This document shows positions 9,393 through 18,499 of a stretch of 64,000 bases of DNA, in pieces (within the stretch, counting starts at the first letter, position 1; every line of letters begins with the position of its first letter). Both the position numbers and the translations under genes were made by a program. This stretch comes from Arthrobacter sp. CJ23 (GTDB lineage Bacteria; Actinomycetota; Actinomycetes; Actinomycetales; Micrococcaceae), in NCBI RefSeq assembly GCF_024741795.1, contig NZ_CP102950.1, positions 3,968,001 to 4,032,000 on the forward strand, read 5' to 3'. Below the pieces are notes generated by a model that made no database searches, had not been told where the DNA came from, and was given only the letters and a program-made list of their open reading frames with translations.

Positions 9393-10316
9393 TCAGAACG
9401 GCGAAAGCTGGCATCCCCACGAGAAGGAGGCGTTCCCGGCGACGTGGATGCCGACCACCATGCCGTCGGAGAGGGCCACATACGCCGAGCCCGAGTCACC
9501 TGGCTGGGTCACGTTGGCATCGAGGCGGATCATCGTATCGAACCAGGCCCAGCTGCCTGCGGCGGGCCACTCAACCTTCGTCGTGTAGGCCACGCTCGCG
9601 ATGCTCGCCTTCTGCACCGAGCCGGTTTGCTTGCCGACCAGCACGATCGACTCTCCCAGCACGGGGGCGCGGACGCCCCTGGGGACGCCGATCTGGGTGA
9701 TCTCCGGGGATCCCGTGGCCGGCGTGAGGTAGGTCCAGGCCAGGTCCTGGGTGTTGAAATGCGGGTGCGGCTGGGTGGCGCTGGGGTAGGTGACCACGGG
9801 GATGAATCCGTTGACCGTGCCAATCTTGTTGTTCACCCCGTTGCTGGGTTGGTACACATCAGCCCCGGCGTTGCCGTTGCAGGCAATGACGTGGTTGTTG
9901 GTCATCAGCCGGTACTTGGATGCCCACACAATGTTGACGCCAAGCGTGCCGGTCCCGGGCATGTTTTCGGCCCTGATCTGGTATCCGCCCTCGGCAGGCC
10001 GGATCCGTTCGTTGTTGATGTCGAGCCGGACGTCGCCGACTTCGACGACATCGGTGGGAACCGTAACCTCACGGACGGTGCCGTCCTCGCCCAGGGTATG
10101 GGCGGCGAATTGCTCCGGAATGGGGAAGTCCTCCGCACCAAGCTCGGCCACAGGCGTTTTCCTCACCACGTGCACCACGATCGAGCGCACGTCCGTCACT
10201 TGACCGTCCACGGCTTTGGGTCCCACGTCCAGGCCCACAATGTTGGGGCGCGACAACCAGGGCTTGACGGCCTCGATCAGCGCAGCATCGCTTGGGGAAT
10301 TTTCAGCAGAGTTCAC
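9393..10316 (-). CDS. Trypsin-like serine protease, apparently without a signal peptide
   Basis: The 307-residue protein keeps a chymotrypsin-fold triad: H142 in TNNHVIAC, D191 in NTQDLAWTYL and S275 in QPGDSGSAYV. The N-terminal 110 residues are a separate segment with KAVDGQVTDVRSIVVHV and no signal peptide or membrane helix; similar proteins are seen near repair or surface loci but the role is unknown. The start is GTG at 10316 after GGAGAGGG; an ATG just upstream is followed at once by a stop. It is a single-gene unit converging on bcp. Substrate and location cannot be read from the sequence. Confidence 0.75.
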   Translation of the reverse strand: MNSAENSPSDAALIEAVKPWLSRPNIVGLDVGPKAVDGQVTDVRSIVVHVVRKTPVAELGAEDFPIPEQFAAHTLGEDGTVREVTVPTDVVEVGDVRLDINNERIRPAEGGYQIRAENMPGTGTLGVNIVWASKYRLMTNNHVIACNGNAGADVYQPSNGVNNKIGTVNGFIPVVTYPSATQPHPHFNTQDLAWTYLTPATGSPEITQIGVPRGVRAPVLGESIVLVGKQTGSVQKASIASVAYTTKVEWPAAGSWAWFDTMIRLDANVTQPGDSGSAYVALSDGMVVGIHVAGNASFSWGCQLSPF

Positions 10317-10682
10317 GGCATTGCACCCTCTCCGAACAAGACAGTGAGCGGCTTCACGTGATCATTCAATTACGTTACGCCCTGTAACAGGATGGTAGGC
10401 TCGCCGGTTCTGAAAGACAACAGAAAAAGGGCCGCCTGCGCGGGCAAAGTTCCCTCCAAGCCCCTGGACAAGATCCTGGCAACCAGGGCGCAGGCCAACC
10501 GGCTGAACTGACGCACGTCAGCGTTGAGCCTTCTTGGGTCACCTCACAGCCGAGGCAGGGACTTCCTGTCGGCTCCGCCGCGTTGCCATGGGTTGTCCTC
10601 CCCATCGCGGGAAGCAGCTGAGCTGTGAAAGCATCGCATGATGGGCCGGTCATGCAGGGCCGGCATGGAATGGGGGCAAGAA
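10317..10682. other. Intergenic stretch between divergent protease and lipoprotein genes
   Basis: No credible gene is seen in these 366 bases. The part next to the protease start is AT-richer and should hold its promoter; TTACG and CTGTAAC elements are visible near 10370-10390 but no convincing -35/-10 pair stands out. The right part holds upstream ATGs of the lipoprotein frame (10638, 10668) that I consider less likely starts. Confidence 0.4.
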
Positions 10683-11246
10683 ATGGACTGCCGAATGGGC
10701 CGAAACGCGCTCCGGCAACGGCCAATTTTGATTGCAGCGCTGTTGGTGACAGGGGCACTCTTCCTGGCCGGCTGCGAGGCACGGCCGACTCCTGGCGCAC
10801 CCAGCAGCAGCCCGCCCCGCACCGCGGCCCCGGCGCCGGTGGCCGAGAGCTTCACGAAATACGATGCCGTGCGCGCTGAGTTCATCGCCGCATTGGAGGA
10901 AAAGATGCCCGACATCAGCTGGACTGTTGACGAGCCTGCCGGCATGGCCCTACTCAAGGATGGGAGATGCATGCTGTACCCGCAGACCATGAAGAGCAGC
11001 GCGGACATCGTGGAACCGTCGAAGCATTTTGCCGAAGTCTTCTCCGCCGGCGACCCCATCCTGGCGAAGCACGGCTTCCCCGCCTTCGACGGAACTGACC
11101 CTGTCCCCGGCGGCTGGGTGGTTGCGAGCAGCACGGACGCAGCCGGTGCCACAGTGACCGTCGAGTCCAAGAGCCCGGCCTACCTTCGCATCAGCGTCCC
11201 GGTTGATTCCAAAGCGTGCGATCCGAAAGAGATACCGGCCGGCTGA
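10683..11246 (+). CDS. Lipoprotein of unknown function
   Basis: The protein has a basic N-terminus (MDCRMGRNALRQRP), a hydrophobic stretch ILIAALLVTGALFLAGC ending in a lipobox, then a Pro/Ser/Ala-rich linker and a 130-residue globular domain with two cysteines (GRCMLYP and KACDPKE). It is therefore expected to be anchored to the outer face of the membrane. The start is uncertain: 10683 gives a typical lipoprotein signal, while 10638 and 10668 add 15 and 5 residues. The family is not recognised. It precedes the WXG100-calpain gene by 84 bases on the same strand and may belong with it. Confidence 0.75.
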   Translation: MDCRMGRNALRQRPILIAALLVTGALFLAGCEARPTPGAPSSSPPRTAAPAPVAESFTKYDAVRAEFIAALEEKMPDISWTVDEPAGMALLKDGRCMLYPQTMKSSADIVEPSKHFAEVFSAGDPILAKHGFPAFDGTDPVPGGWVVASSTDAAGATVTVESKSPAYLRISVPVDSKACDPKEIPAG

Positions 11247-11330
11247 CGGGGGACGTTCTCCCATCCGATGCCCGCTGCGCTGAAATACCGTGGCGTTGGC
11301 TTCAATCTCAAGACAAAAGGGGACAGACAG

Positions 11331-12410
11331 ATGCCGGGATTCTACGGTGCTGACATCGAACAACTGCGGGCACTCGCCAGGACGATGTCCCGGCACTCCG
11401 AAAAGATGACTGCGCTTTCCATGGAGCTGGGTCAGATCATTTCAAACTCTTCATGGGACGGACGGGACGCCTCGATGTTCCGGGCCGCGTGGGATTCCGA
11501 ACATCGCCCAATGTTGAAGCGTGTCGCCCTGGATCTGCAGGACCAGGCAGGCAAGCTGAACCGCAATGCGGACGAGCAGGACAAGGCCAGCTCGGGAGCC
11601 TCCGATTCCGGCGCGCCGGGCAAGCCGGACTCCAATCCTCCCGGAGACCCTGGTCCCCTGAACCCGGATCTCCCTGATGTCGATGTCCGTGGTGACGTCC
11701 GCGACGACCCCGCCGCCGGCAATCCCAGAGATATCCAGCAAGGACAGATCGGCGACTGCTGGCTTTTGGCAGGACTGGGCTCGGTTGCCCAGACGCTGGA
11801 CAGGGAAGGCAAACTCGACGAATTCCTCGCCACGCATATGCGTCCCGTGGGCGATCCTCCGGCCCACTGGGTAGTAACCCTTTACGAAGATGGGAAACCG
11901 GTGGAAGTCACTGTTGAGGCTAAGTCAACACCGGGCGGCGTCCGGGGTGCCGACGGCCAGCCGAACTGGCTCTCCATCTACGAGCGCGCGGCCGCCGAGC
12001 ATCGCGGCGGCTCGTACAACGACATCAACGGCGGATTCAGCAACGATGCCATGGAGCTGATGACGGGGAAGTCCGCCGACAGAGACGGCGAGCTGAGCCT
12101 GGATGAGCTTGAGGACAAGCTCGCGAACGGTGAAGCCGTTTCTGTGGGCACGGAAGATGTCAAGGACGAGGACTTTGACTGGTTCTGGGAGTCCGACGAA
12201 GTCAACCGCACCGATGTCGTCCCCAACCACGCATACATCGTGGTAGACGTGAAAACCAACGACTCCGGGGAGAAGATCGTTGTCTTGGCCAACCCCTGGG
12301 GCCCGTCCGGCGGCGATCTTGACGGCGAGCACAAGTCCGGCACTCTGGAACTGACCGAGGAGGAGTACAAGGAAAACTTTGACTCCGTGTACTCCATGGA
12401 TGTGAAGTAA
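11331..12410 (+). CDS. WXG100 domain fused to a calpain-type cysteine protease
   Basis: Residues 1-85 form a WXG100/ESX-like helical hairpin with the turn motif WDG at 42-44. A Pro/Gly/Asp-rich linker (about 87-133) leads to a papain-fold calpain catalytic domain with C143 in QGQIGDCWLLAGLGSVA, H300 in VPNHAYIVVDV and N321 in LANPWGPSG. The ATG at 11331 follows AAAAGGGG by eight bases; an upstream in-frame ATG (11268) would add 21 unrelated residues. WXG100 domains usually direct proteins to type VII secretion, so an exported protease effector is inferred. No type VII machinery genes are in the window. The small gene four bases downstream may encode its partner. Confidence 0.85.
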   Translation: MPGFYGADIEQLRALARTMSRHSEKMTALSMELGQIISNSSWDGRDASMFRAAWDSEHRPMLKRVALDLQDQAGKLNRNADEQDKASSGASDSGAPGKPDSNPPGDPGPLNPDLPDVDVRGDVRDDPAAGNPRDIQQGQIGDCWLLAGLGSVAQTLDREGKLDEFLATHMRPVGDPPAHWVVTLYEDGKPVEVTVEAKSTPGGVRGADGQPNWLSIYERAAAEHRGGSYNDINGGFSNDAMELMTGKSADRDGELSLDELEDKLANGEAVSVGTEDVKDEDFDWFWESDEVNRTDVVPNHAYIVVDVKTNDSGEKIVVLANPWGPSGGDLDGEHKSGTLELTEEEYKENFDSVYSMDVK

Positions 12411-12412
12411 GG

Positions 12413-12730
12413 ATGGCCGTGGAGCAGCTCGTAACAGTCAAACAAGGCATGCAGCCCAGCTTCGGCGGTGTCCTCGTCGGAATCGTGAAGATCGGCGTCG
12501 CGGACGCCGCCCCCGCAATCCAGGTCTGGATCCGGTCCTCCGGACAAGAGCGCAAGCAGGCCTTCCGTGAAGGCCAGTCCGTTCTGTTGCCCGGAGCTGG
12601 CACCTTGCGGGTTGAGTCAATCCGACCCGCTGACGGGGACGCCGCAGCGTTCGCGGTCCTGGCCTACGACTCCGAGGACACCAGCGAGAGCGCGTCAGCT
12701 CCGCTCAGGCCTTGGCGAGGGCTTCCTTGA
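12413..12730 (+). CDS. Small protein paired with the WXG100-calpain gene
   Basis: The 105-residue product is soluble and predicted beta-rich (alternating hydrophobic strands such as FGGVLVGIVKIGV and QSVLLPGAGTLRVESI), with no signal peptide or membrane helix. It starts two bases after the protease stop codon, so the two are surely co-expressed. It may be an inhibitor, immunity protein or chaperone for the protease; this is inference from position alone. Its last 26 bases overlap the convergent aminotransferase gene. Confidence 0.7.
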   Translation: MAVEQLVTVKQGMQPSFGGVLVGIVKIGVADAAPAIQVWIRSSGQERKQAFREGQSVLLPGAGTLRVESIRPADGDAAAFAVLAYDSEDTSESASAPLRPWRGLP

Positions 12731-13799
12731 GCGCACCGAGCACCAGTGTCACCGAGGCCGGGGTGGCGTTCGGGCCCATCATGCCGATCCGCCACACGGT
12801 GTCCGTGAACTCGCGCACGCCGCTGCCGATCTCCATGCTGAAGGTCCGCAGAAGGTAGCCGCGTACGGCAGCCGAGTCGACGCCGTCGGGCACTTTCACA
12901 GTGGTGAGGCTGGGCAGGCGGGCGCCTTCGGCGGCAAACAGTTCCAGGCCCATGTCCTGGAGGCCCGCCTGCAGCGCCGCCCCGGCGGCGCGGTGCCGGG
13001 CCTGCACGGCATCCAGGCCCTCGGCAAGGATGCGGTCAAGGGCCGCTTCGAGGCCGGCGATCATGGTGACGGGCGCGGTGTGGTGATAGGTGCGGGTCCC
13101 GCTGGCAGCGCCCACGTAGCCGCCGAGCAGCCCGATGTCGAGGTACCAGGAGCGCGGATCCTTGATGCGGCGCTCGAACGAGCGCTCGGACACGGTGAAC
13201 GGGGACAGCCCCGGCGGCACGCCCAGGCATTTCTGCGTGCCGGCGTAGCCGACGTCGATCCCCCAGTCGTCAGCGAGCAGCTCCAGCCCGCCGATGGAGG
13301 TCACGGCGTCGGTGATCAGCAGGGCATCGCCCTTGCCGGCACCGAGCGTGGCGATGTCCGAGAGCACGCCCACCGAGGTTTCGGCGTGGACGGCGGCGAT
13401 GACCTTGGGGTGGGGGTGCGCGGCCAGGACCTTTTCGGCGTCAACGGGCTGGCCCCATTCGTGGTCCACACGCACCACGGTGGCGCCGCAGCGCCTGGCG
13501 ACCTCGCACATCCGCTCCCCGAAGAGGCCGTTGACGGCGATGACGGCCACGTCGCCTTCGGACACCGTGTTCACGAAGGCGGCTTCCATGCCGCCGGAAC
13601 CGGTGGCACTCAACGGGAGGGTCCGCGCATTGGAGGTCCCCCAGACCGTCCGGAGCCCGGCGCACGTCCTGTCCAGGCGCTCGATGAAGACGGGGTCCAG
13701 GTGCCCGATCACCGGGTAGGCCAGGGCGGCCGTGGCCTCGGGGTAGCAATTGCTGGGGCCGGGACCGAACAGGAACCGGGAGGTCAGGATGGCTGGCAT
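12705..13799 (-). CDS. Class V aminotransferase of the alanine-glyoxylate / PucG group
   Basis: This 364-residue PLP enzyme has the family signature around the Schiff-base lysine (AGTQKCLGVPPG), the TDAVTSIGG cofactor aspartate segment, and the N-terminal FGPGPSNCYPEA. The group includes serine/alanine-glyoxylate aminotransferases and (S)-ureidoglycine-glyoxylate aminotransferase (PucG). Given the allantoin and urate genes on both sides, a glyoxylate-linked ureide function is plausible but not proven. The ATG follows GAAGGGG. It reads toward the small gene at 12413 and overlaps it by 26 bases. Confidence 0.85.
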   Translation of the reverse strand: MPAILTSRFLFGPGPSNCYPEATAALAYPVIGHLDPVFIERLDRTCAGLRTVWGTSNARTLPLSATGSGGMEAAFVNTVSEGDVAVIAVNGLFGERMCEVARRCGATVVRVDHEWGQPVDAEKVLAAHPHPKVIAAVHAETSVGVLSDIATLGAGKGDALLITDAVTSIGGLELLADDWGIDVGYAGTQKCLGVPPGLSPFTVSERSFERRIKDPRSWYLDIGLLGGYVGAASGTRTYHHTAPVTMIAGLEAALDRILAEGLDAVQARHRAAGAALQAGLQDMGLELFAAEGARLPSLTTVKVPDGVDSAAVRGYLLRTFSMEIGSGVREFTDTVWRIGMMGPNATPASVTLVLGALKEALAKA

Positions 13800-13885
13800 G
13801 GCGGAACCCCTTCACCTTAGTTGGGGACATTCTCCTCCCGCGGCCGCGGCAGAGCGAGCGGCGCACCCAGGCAGGGGCGACGGCG

Positions 13886-13929
13886 GCCACGGCAGCACGG
13901 TCCTGATTCCCGGTCCGTGCTGCCGTGGC
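13886..13929 (-). terminator. Hairpin terminator of ppsA
   Basis: A perfect 15-bp stem (GCCACGGCAGCACGG and its complement) with a 14-base loop starts eight bases after the ppsA stop in the direction of its transcription. Confidence 0.75.
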
Positions 13930-13936
13930 TGCTGCG

Positions 13937-16354
13937 TCAGCTGGCCGGTGCGCCCGCTGCGGCGCCGGCCTCCACAGCGGCTGCGGCACCGGCAAGCCGG
14001 AGCCAGGTGTCCACCACGGTGTCGGGGTTCAGGGACACGGAATCGATGCCTTCCTCGACCAGCCACTGGGCGAAGTCCGCGTGGTCGCTGGGACCCTGGC
14101 CGCAGATGCCCACGTACTTGCCGCGCTCCTTGCAGGCCTTGATGGCCATGCTCAGGAGTTTCTTGACGGCAGGGTCGCGTTCATCGAAGCCGCCCGCCAC
14201 AGTCGCGGAATCTCTGTCCAGGCCCAGGGCCAGTTGCGTCATGTCGTTGGAGCCGATGGAGAATCCGTCGAAGTAGTCCAGGAACTCGTCGGCCAGGACT
14301 GCGTTGGACGGGATCTCGCACATCATGATCACCTCGAGACCGTTCTCGCCGCGGACCAGGCCGTTCTCCGCCAGCAGTTCGATGACGCCGCGGGCCTCGT
14401 CCAGGGTCCGCACGAACGGGATCATCAGCTTGACGTTGCTCAGCCCCATCTCGTTGCGGACGAAGGACAGGGCCTCGCACTCGAGGTCGAAGCAGTCCCG
14501 GAAGCTCGGGTCCAGGTACCGTGAAGCGCCGCGGAATCCGAGCATCGGGTTCTCTTCGTGTGGCTCGTAGGCGGGCCCGCCAACCAGGTTGGCGTACTCG
14601 TTGGACTTGAAGTCGGACATGCGCACAATCACCGGCTCCGGCGCGAACGCCGCCGCGATAGTGGACACCCCTTCGGCCAGGCGCTTGATGTAGTAGTCGC
14701 GAGGGCTGCTGTACGCGGCGATCCGTTCCCGGATTTCCGCGGCCACGTCCGCCGGCTGCTCGCCCAGGTTCAGCAGCGCCTTGGGGTGAATGCCGATCTG
14801 GCGGTTGATGATGAATTCGAGCCGGGCCAGGCCCACGCCGTGGTTGGGCAGCTGCGCGAAGGTGAACGCCTGCTCCGGCGTACCGACATTCATCATGACC
14901 TTGACCGGGGCCTCGGGCAACTGGGTGATCTCGGTGTCCTCGACGCTGAAGTCCAGGAGCCCCTCGTAGATCACGCCGGTCTCGCCGTCGGCGCAGGAGA
15001 CCGTCACCTCGAGGCCGTCGGAGAGGGCGTCCGTGGCGTCCCCCGTGCCGACGACGGCGGGAATCCCCAGTTCCCGGGCGATGATGGCTGCGTGGCACGT
15101 GCGTCCGCCGCGGTTGGTGACGATGGCGGACGCCCGCTTCATGATCGGTTCCCAGTCCGGGTCGGTCATGTCGGCGACCAGGACATCGCCGGTCTTGAAG
15201 GCGGCCATCTGGTCGATCGCGGTGAGGATGCGGACGCTGCCGGCGCCGATGCGCTGGCCGATGGCGCGGCCCTCCACCAGCACCCGGCCGGTCGCGTTGA
15301 GGCGGAAGCGGCTCAGGCTGCCGGCGGCCCGCCGGGACTGCACTGTCTCCGGACGGGCCTGCAGGATGTACAGGCCGCCGTCGATCCCGTCCTTGCCCCA
15401 TTCGATGTCCATGGGGCGGCCGTAGTGGTTCTCGATGGCGACGGCGTGCCGGGCGAGCTGCTCGACGTCGTCGTCGCTGAGGCTGAAGCGGTTCCTCAGC
15501 GAAGCCTCCACCGGCACGAAGTCGATGGTGCGGCCGATCTCCCGGCTGCTCGTGTAGGTCATCTGCAGGGCCTTCTCGCCCAGTCCGCGCTTGAGGATGG
15601 CGGGACGGCCGGCCTGGAGCGCGGGCTTGTACACGTAGAACTCGTCGGGGTTCACTGCGCCCTGGACCACCGCCTCGCCGAGGCCGTAGGAGGAGGTGAC
15701 GAACACGGCGTCCTGGAACCCCGACTCCGTGTCCATGGTGAACATGACGCCGGAGGCCCCGACGTCGGAACGCACCATGCGCTGGATACCGGCAGAGAGT
15801 GCTACCTCGGCGTGCTCGAACTTGTGGTGCACGCGGTAGGCGATGGCCCGGTCGTTGTAGAGGGAGGCGAACACGTCCTTGATGGCGAGCAGGATGTTCT
15901 CGATGCCGCGGACGTTCAGGAAGGTTTCCTGCTGCCCGGCGAACGAGGCGTCAGGAAGGTCTTCGGCCGTTGCGCTGGAACGGACGGCCCAGGAGAGGTC
16001 CTCGGAGCCCCCGTGCTTGTCCACCAGTTGCTGGTAGGAGTTCCGGATCTGGGCTTCAAAGTCCGGCAGGAACGGCGTCTCGCGTATGAGCGTCCGGATG
16101 TCCTGGCCGGCCGAGGCGAGGGCCGTCACGTCGTCGGTGTCCAGGCCGAGCAGCCGCTCGGCGATCGTCTGGTCCAGGCCGGAGTCTGCCAGGAAGCTGC
16201 GGTAGGCGTCCGCCGTCGTGGCAAAGCCGTCCGGGACCTGGACGCCGGCGGAGGTGAGGTTCTGCACCATCTCCCCGAGTGAGGCGTTCTTGCCGCCTAC
16301 CCGGTCCAGGTCCCTGAGTCCGAGTTCCGAGAACCACAGAATGTCCGTTGTCAT
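13937..16354 (-). CDS. ppsA: Phosphoenolpyruvate synthase
   Basis: The enzyme makes PEP from pyruvate and ATP for gluconeogenesis. The ATG at 16354 follows AAGGAG and gives 805 residues, near the 790 of E. coli PpsA; the open frame extends 38 codons further but without family similarity. Domains in order: ATP-grasp part ([39 protein letters not shown]), the swivelling phosphohistidine domain [21 protein letters not shown], and the C-terminal PEP-binding barrel with [10 protein letters not shown] and the catalytic cysteine in GICGQGPSD. Its DUF299 regulator lies directly upstream on the same strand. Confidence 0.95.
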   Translation of the reverse strand: MTTDILWFSELGLRDLDRVGGKNASLGEMVQNLTSAGVQVPDGFATTADAYRSFLADSGLDQTIAERLLGLDTDDVTALASAGQDIRTLIRETPFLPDFEAQIRNSYQQLVDKHGGSEDLSWAVRSSATAEDLPDASFAGQQETFLNVRGIENILLAIKDVFASLYNDRAIAYRVHHKFEHAEVALSAGIQRMVRSDVGASGVMFTMDTESGFQDAVFVTSSYGLGEAVVQGAVNPDEFYVYKPALQAGRPAILKRGLGEKALQMTYTSSREIGRTIDFVPVEASLRNRFSLSDDDVEQLARHAVAIENHYGRPMDIEWGKDGIDGGLYILQARPETVQSRRAAGSLSRFRLNATGRVLVEGRAIGQRIGAGSVRILTAIDQMAAFKTGDVLVADMTDPDWEPIMKRASAIVTNRGGRTCHAAIIARELGIPAVVGTGDATDALSDGLEVTVSCADGETGVIYEGLLDFSVEDTEITQLPEAPVKVMMNVGTPEQAFTFAQLPNHGVGLARLEFIINRQIGIHPKALLNLGEQPADVAAEIRERIAAYSSPRDYYIKRLAEGVSTIAAAFAPEPVIVRMSDFKSNEYANLVGGPAYEPHEENPMLGFRGASRYLDPSFRDCFDLECEALSFVRNEMGLSNVKLMIPFVRTLDEARGVIELLAENGLVRGENGLEVIMMCEIPSNAVLADEFLDYFDGFSIGSNDMTQLALGLDRDSATVAGGFDERDPAVKKLLSMAIKACKERGKYVGICGQGPSDHADFAQWLVEEGIDSVSLNPDTVVDTWLRLAGAAAAVEAGAAAGAPAS

Positions 16355-16504
16355 ATTTACTGCTCCTTTGCAGTGGATGGCATGCAGGGCTGCCGCCCGT
16401 TCACGGCTGTGGCCGGTCGCTGGGCGCGAATCCTGTCTACAGTGACACGTCCCAAGCACTCTATCCACATGATGTGCGACACACTGAAATTGTGAAAACT
16501 TTCC

Positions 16505-17323
16505 CTAATGCTTGAGGTTCATGCGCTGCAGAATCGTGGCAGCCATTTCCTCCACGGATACGGACGCTGAATTCAGGTAGGGGATCCGGTGGGAGACATA
16601 GAGCTGCTCGGCGCTCCGCAGTTCGAAGCCACACTGCCGCAAGGACGCGTAGGGTGAGCCGCGGCGCCGTTCGGTGCGGATCTGGCTCAGGCGCAGGGGG
16701 TTGGAGGAGAGCCCGAAACACTTCTCCACGAAGGGCCGCAGCGGCTTGGGGAGTCCTTCTCGTTCAAAGTCCTCATCCACCAGCGGGAAGTTGGCGGCGA
16801 AGATGCCGTGCTGCAGGGCAAGGTACATGGTGGTGGGTGTCTTGCCGCAGCGGGACGGAGACACCAGGATGACCTGGGCCTTTTCCAGCGCGCGCAGGCT
16901 CTGGCCGTCGTCGTGTTCCATGGCGTACTCGACGGCGGCCATCCGGGATTGATAGCGCTCCGCGTTCCCGAGGCCGTGCGCCCGCCCGGGTTCCCCGCTG
17001 GCGGGAGTACCAAGGGCCTGCTCCAGCAGTCCGACATGAGTCCCTATGAGATCCACGATGATCCCCTTGCACCTTCCCAGGGCCTCGCGGATATCGCTGC
17101 TGACGGCGGTGGAAAACACGATCGGCTGCGGACCGGCTGCGGCGAGGCCGTCGATGACTTTGACGACGGACCGCGCTTGTTCCACCGTGGTGATGAAGGG
17201 AATCGTGATGCGGTCGAAATTGTTTGCGGGGAACTGCGTCAGCAGGGTGTTTCCGAGCGTTTCTGCGGTGATGCCGGTGCTGTCCGAGAGGAAGTAAACA
17301 GGCCGAAGATCGTCACTGGTCAT
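16505..17323 (-). CDS. ppsR: PEP synthase regulatory kinase/phosphotransferase (DUF299)
   Basis: Members of this family inactivate PpsA by ADP-dependent threonine phosphorylation and reactivate it by phosphorolysis. The ATG at 17323 after GGAGAA gives 272 residues. Family motifs are YFLSDSTGITAETLGNTLL at the N-terminus, the P-loop-like SPSRCGKTPTTMYLA near residue 155, and the C-terminal NSASVSVEEMAATIL. It precedes ppsA by 150 bases on the same strand, as expected for a matched pair. Its 5' end lies close to the divergent uraD promoter. Confidence 0.92.
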   Translation of the reverse strand: MTSDDLRPVYFLSDSTGITAETLGNTLLTQFPANNFDRITIPFITTVEQARSVVKVIDGLAAAGPQPIVFSTAVSSDIREALGRCKGIIVDLIGTHVGLLEQALGTPASGEPGRAHGLGNAERYQSRMAAVEYAMEHDDGQSLRALEKAQVILVSPSRCGKTPTTMYLALQHGIFAANFPLVDEDFEREGLPKPLRPFVEKCFGLSSNPLRLSQIRTERRRGSPYASLRQCGFELRSAEQLYVSHRIPYLNSASVSVEEMAATILQRMNLKH

Positions 17324-17376
17324 GAGGCATTCTCCACCAAGGCGGTATTCTCTTGACACCAGCCCCGCCACTCAGC

Positions 17377-17404
17377 TTGACTATTACGTATGCTGAAATA
17401 ACAG
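17377..17404 (+). promoter_or_regulatory. Promoter of uraD-uraH
   Basis: TTGACT at 17377-17382 and TAACAG at 17399-17404 are 16 bases apart. The -35 hexamer is identical to that of the hyi operon and the operator begins directly after the -10 box in both, so the two units probably respond to the same regulator. Confidence 0.55.
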
Positions 17405-17419
17405 TTCCATGATGCGGAA
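17405..17419. promoter_or_regulatory. Operator matching the hyi twin repeats
   Basis: TTCCATGATGCGGAA matches the second hyi repeat at 12 of 15 positions and is an inverted repeat TTCC-N7-GGAA. A weaker copy (ATTACGTATGCTGAA, 17383-17397) lies 22 bp upstream. This links urate and glyoxylate breakdown in one regulon. Confidence 0.6.
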
Positions 17420-17510
17420 GCTTGAAGTCAGTTTCAGCCGGCCTTCGCGGGCCGGATATCCGCATAGCCGTCACCATGGATGCCAGCATTTGCACGAGGA
17501 ATGAACAAGC

Positions 17511-18023
17511 ATGCAGCTTGCAGTATTCAACAGTGTTGACCGCGCGGACGCCCTGGGCGTCCTCCGCCCCTGCCTGGACATCGAGCGCTGGGTGGAGCAG
17601 ATCGCGGATGCCCGCCCCTTCACCGGCCTCGACGCCCTGCTCGGCTTCGCGCGGGAAACGGCCGAGCCTTTCACCCCCGCGGAGGTGGCGGCGGCCCTCG
17701 CCCACCACCCCCGGATCGGCGAACGGCCCCAGGCCCAGACCACCGAGGCGGCCATGTCCCGCTCCGAACAGGCCGGCGTGGACCCGGGCGATGACGGCGT
17801 TGCGGCCGCCCTTGCCGAGGGCAACCGGGCCTACGAGGACAAGTTCGGCCGGGTCTTCCTGATCCGCGCCGCCGGACGCAGCGCCGCCGAAATCCTGGCC
17901 TCGCTCCAGGAACGCCTGGCGCACACCCCGGAAGAAGAAGACACCATTGTGGCCGGCCAGCTGCGCGAAATCGCCCTGCTGCGCCTTGCCAACGTGATCA
18001 GCGAAGAAGAGGTCGGCGCATGA
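17511..18023 (+). CDS. uraD: OHCU decarboxylase
   Basis: The enzyme decarboxylates 2-oxo-4-hydroxy-4-carboxy-5-ureidoimidazoline to S-allantoin, the last step of urate breakdown. The 170-residue protein has the catalytic histidine motif HHPRIGE near residue 66, with the typical Ser/Glu-rich helical bundle and NRAYEDKFGRVFLIRAAG. The ATG at 17511 has GAGGA nine bases upstream. It overlaps uraH by four bases (ATGA). Allantoin from this step is the AllB substrate. Confidence 0.92.
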   Translation: MQLAVFNSVDRADALGVLRPCLDIERWVEQIADARPFTGLDALLGFARETAEPFTPAEVAAALAHHPRIGERPQAQTTEAAMSRSEQAGVDPGDDGVAAALAEGNRAYEDKFGRVFLIRAAGRSAAEILASLQERLAHTPEEEDTIVAGQLREIALLRLANVISEEEVGA

Positions 18024-18361
18024 GCGTTTCCCAGGTCACCACCCACATCCTGGACACCGGCTCCGGGCGGCCGGCTGCCGGCGTCGCCGTCGGCCTGTAC
18101 GCGCGCGACGGCGGGAACTGGACGCTCGTTGCGGACGGCACCACCGATGCCGACGGCCGGATCAAGGACCTCGGCCCCGAACGGCTCGACGCCGGCGCCT
18201 ACCGTCTGAACTTCGCCACCGGAGCCTACTACGCGGGCCTGGGCACGGAGACGTTCTTCCCCGAAGTGGACCTGAACTTCACGGTGTCCGACGCCGGCGA
18301 GCACTACCACGTGCCGCTGCTCCTGAGCCCGTTCGCGTTCTCCACGTACCGCGGCAGCTGA
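18020..18361 (+). CDS. uraH: 5-Hydroxyisourate hydrolase (transthyretin-like)
   Basis: The enzyme hydrolyses 5-hydroxyisourate to OHCU. The 113-residue protein has the family N-terminal VTTHILDTGSGRPA, the FFPEVDLNF strand, and the C-terminal tetrapeptide YRGS preceded by YHVPLLLSPFAFS, all diagnostic of HIUases. It is coupled to uraD by an ATGA overlap. No urate oxidase gene follows in the window; a palindromic repeat ends the unit. Confidence 0.95.
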   Translation: MSVSQVTTHILDTGSGRPAAGVAVGLYARDGGNWTLVADGTTDADGRIKDLGPERLDAGAYRLNFATGAYYAGLGTETFFPEVDLNFTVSDAGEHYHVPLLLSPFAFSTYRGS

Positions 18362-18390
18362 GCCTCCGGGGCACGGCGCCTGCGGGGGTG

Positions 18391-18456
18391 CCCAACTGAC
18401 TCGCAATAGTGGTTGTTTTGGACGCTCAGAACAACCACTACTGCCAGTTAGTTGGG
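18391..18456. repeat. 66-bp imperfect palindromic intergenic element, copy 2
   Basis: Same length, same ends (CCCAACTGAC to TTAGTTGGG) and same arm layout as 2485-2550. The inner stem AGTGGTTGTT pairs with AACAACCACT, so many bases that differ from copy 1 differ in both arms and keep pairing. It lies 30 bases after uraH and may act as its terminator. Confidence 0.75.
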
Positions 18457-18499
18457 CGGGCGGAGCGAGACATAAACCCGGAACGGTAGGCTGGACGGC

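Noticed and set aside
14558..16282. Long plus-strand open frame opposite ppsA
   Set aside because: Antisense shadow of a high-GC gene; composition is artefactual and there is no ribosome-binding site.
16440..16480. CRP-like TGTG/CACA site upstream of ppsA
   Set aside because: The arms are only four bases with mismatched centre; not enough to call an operator.
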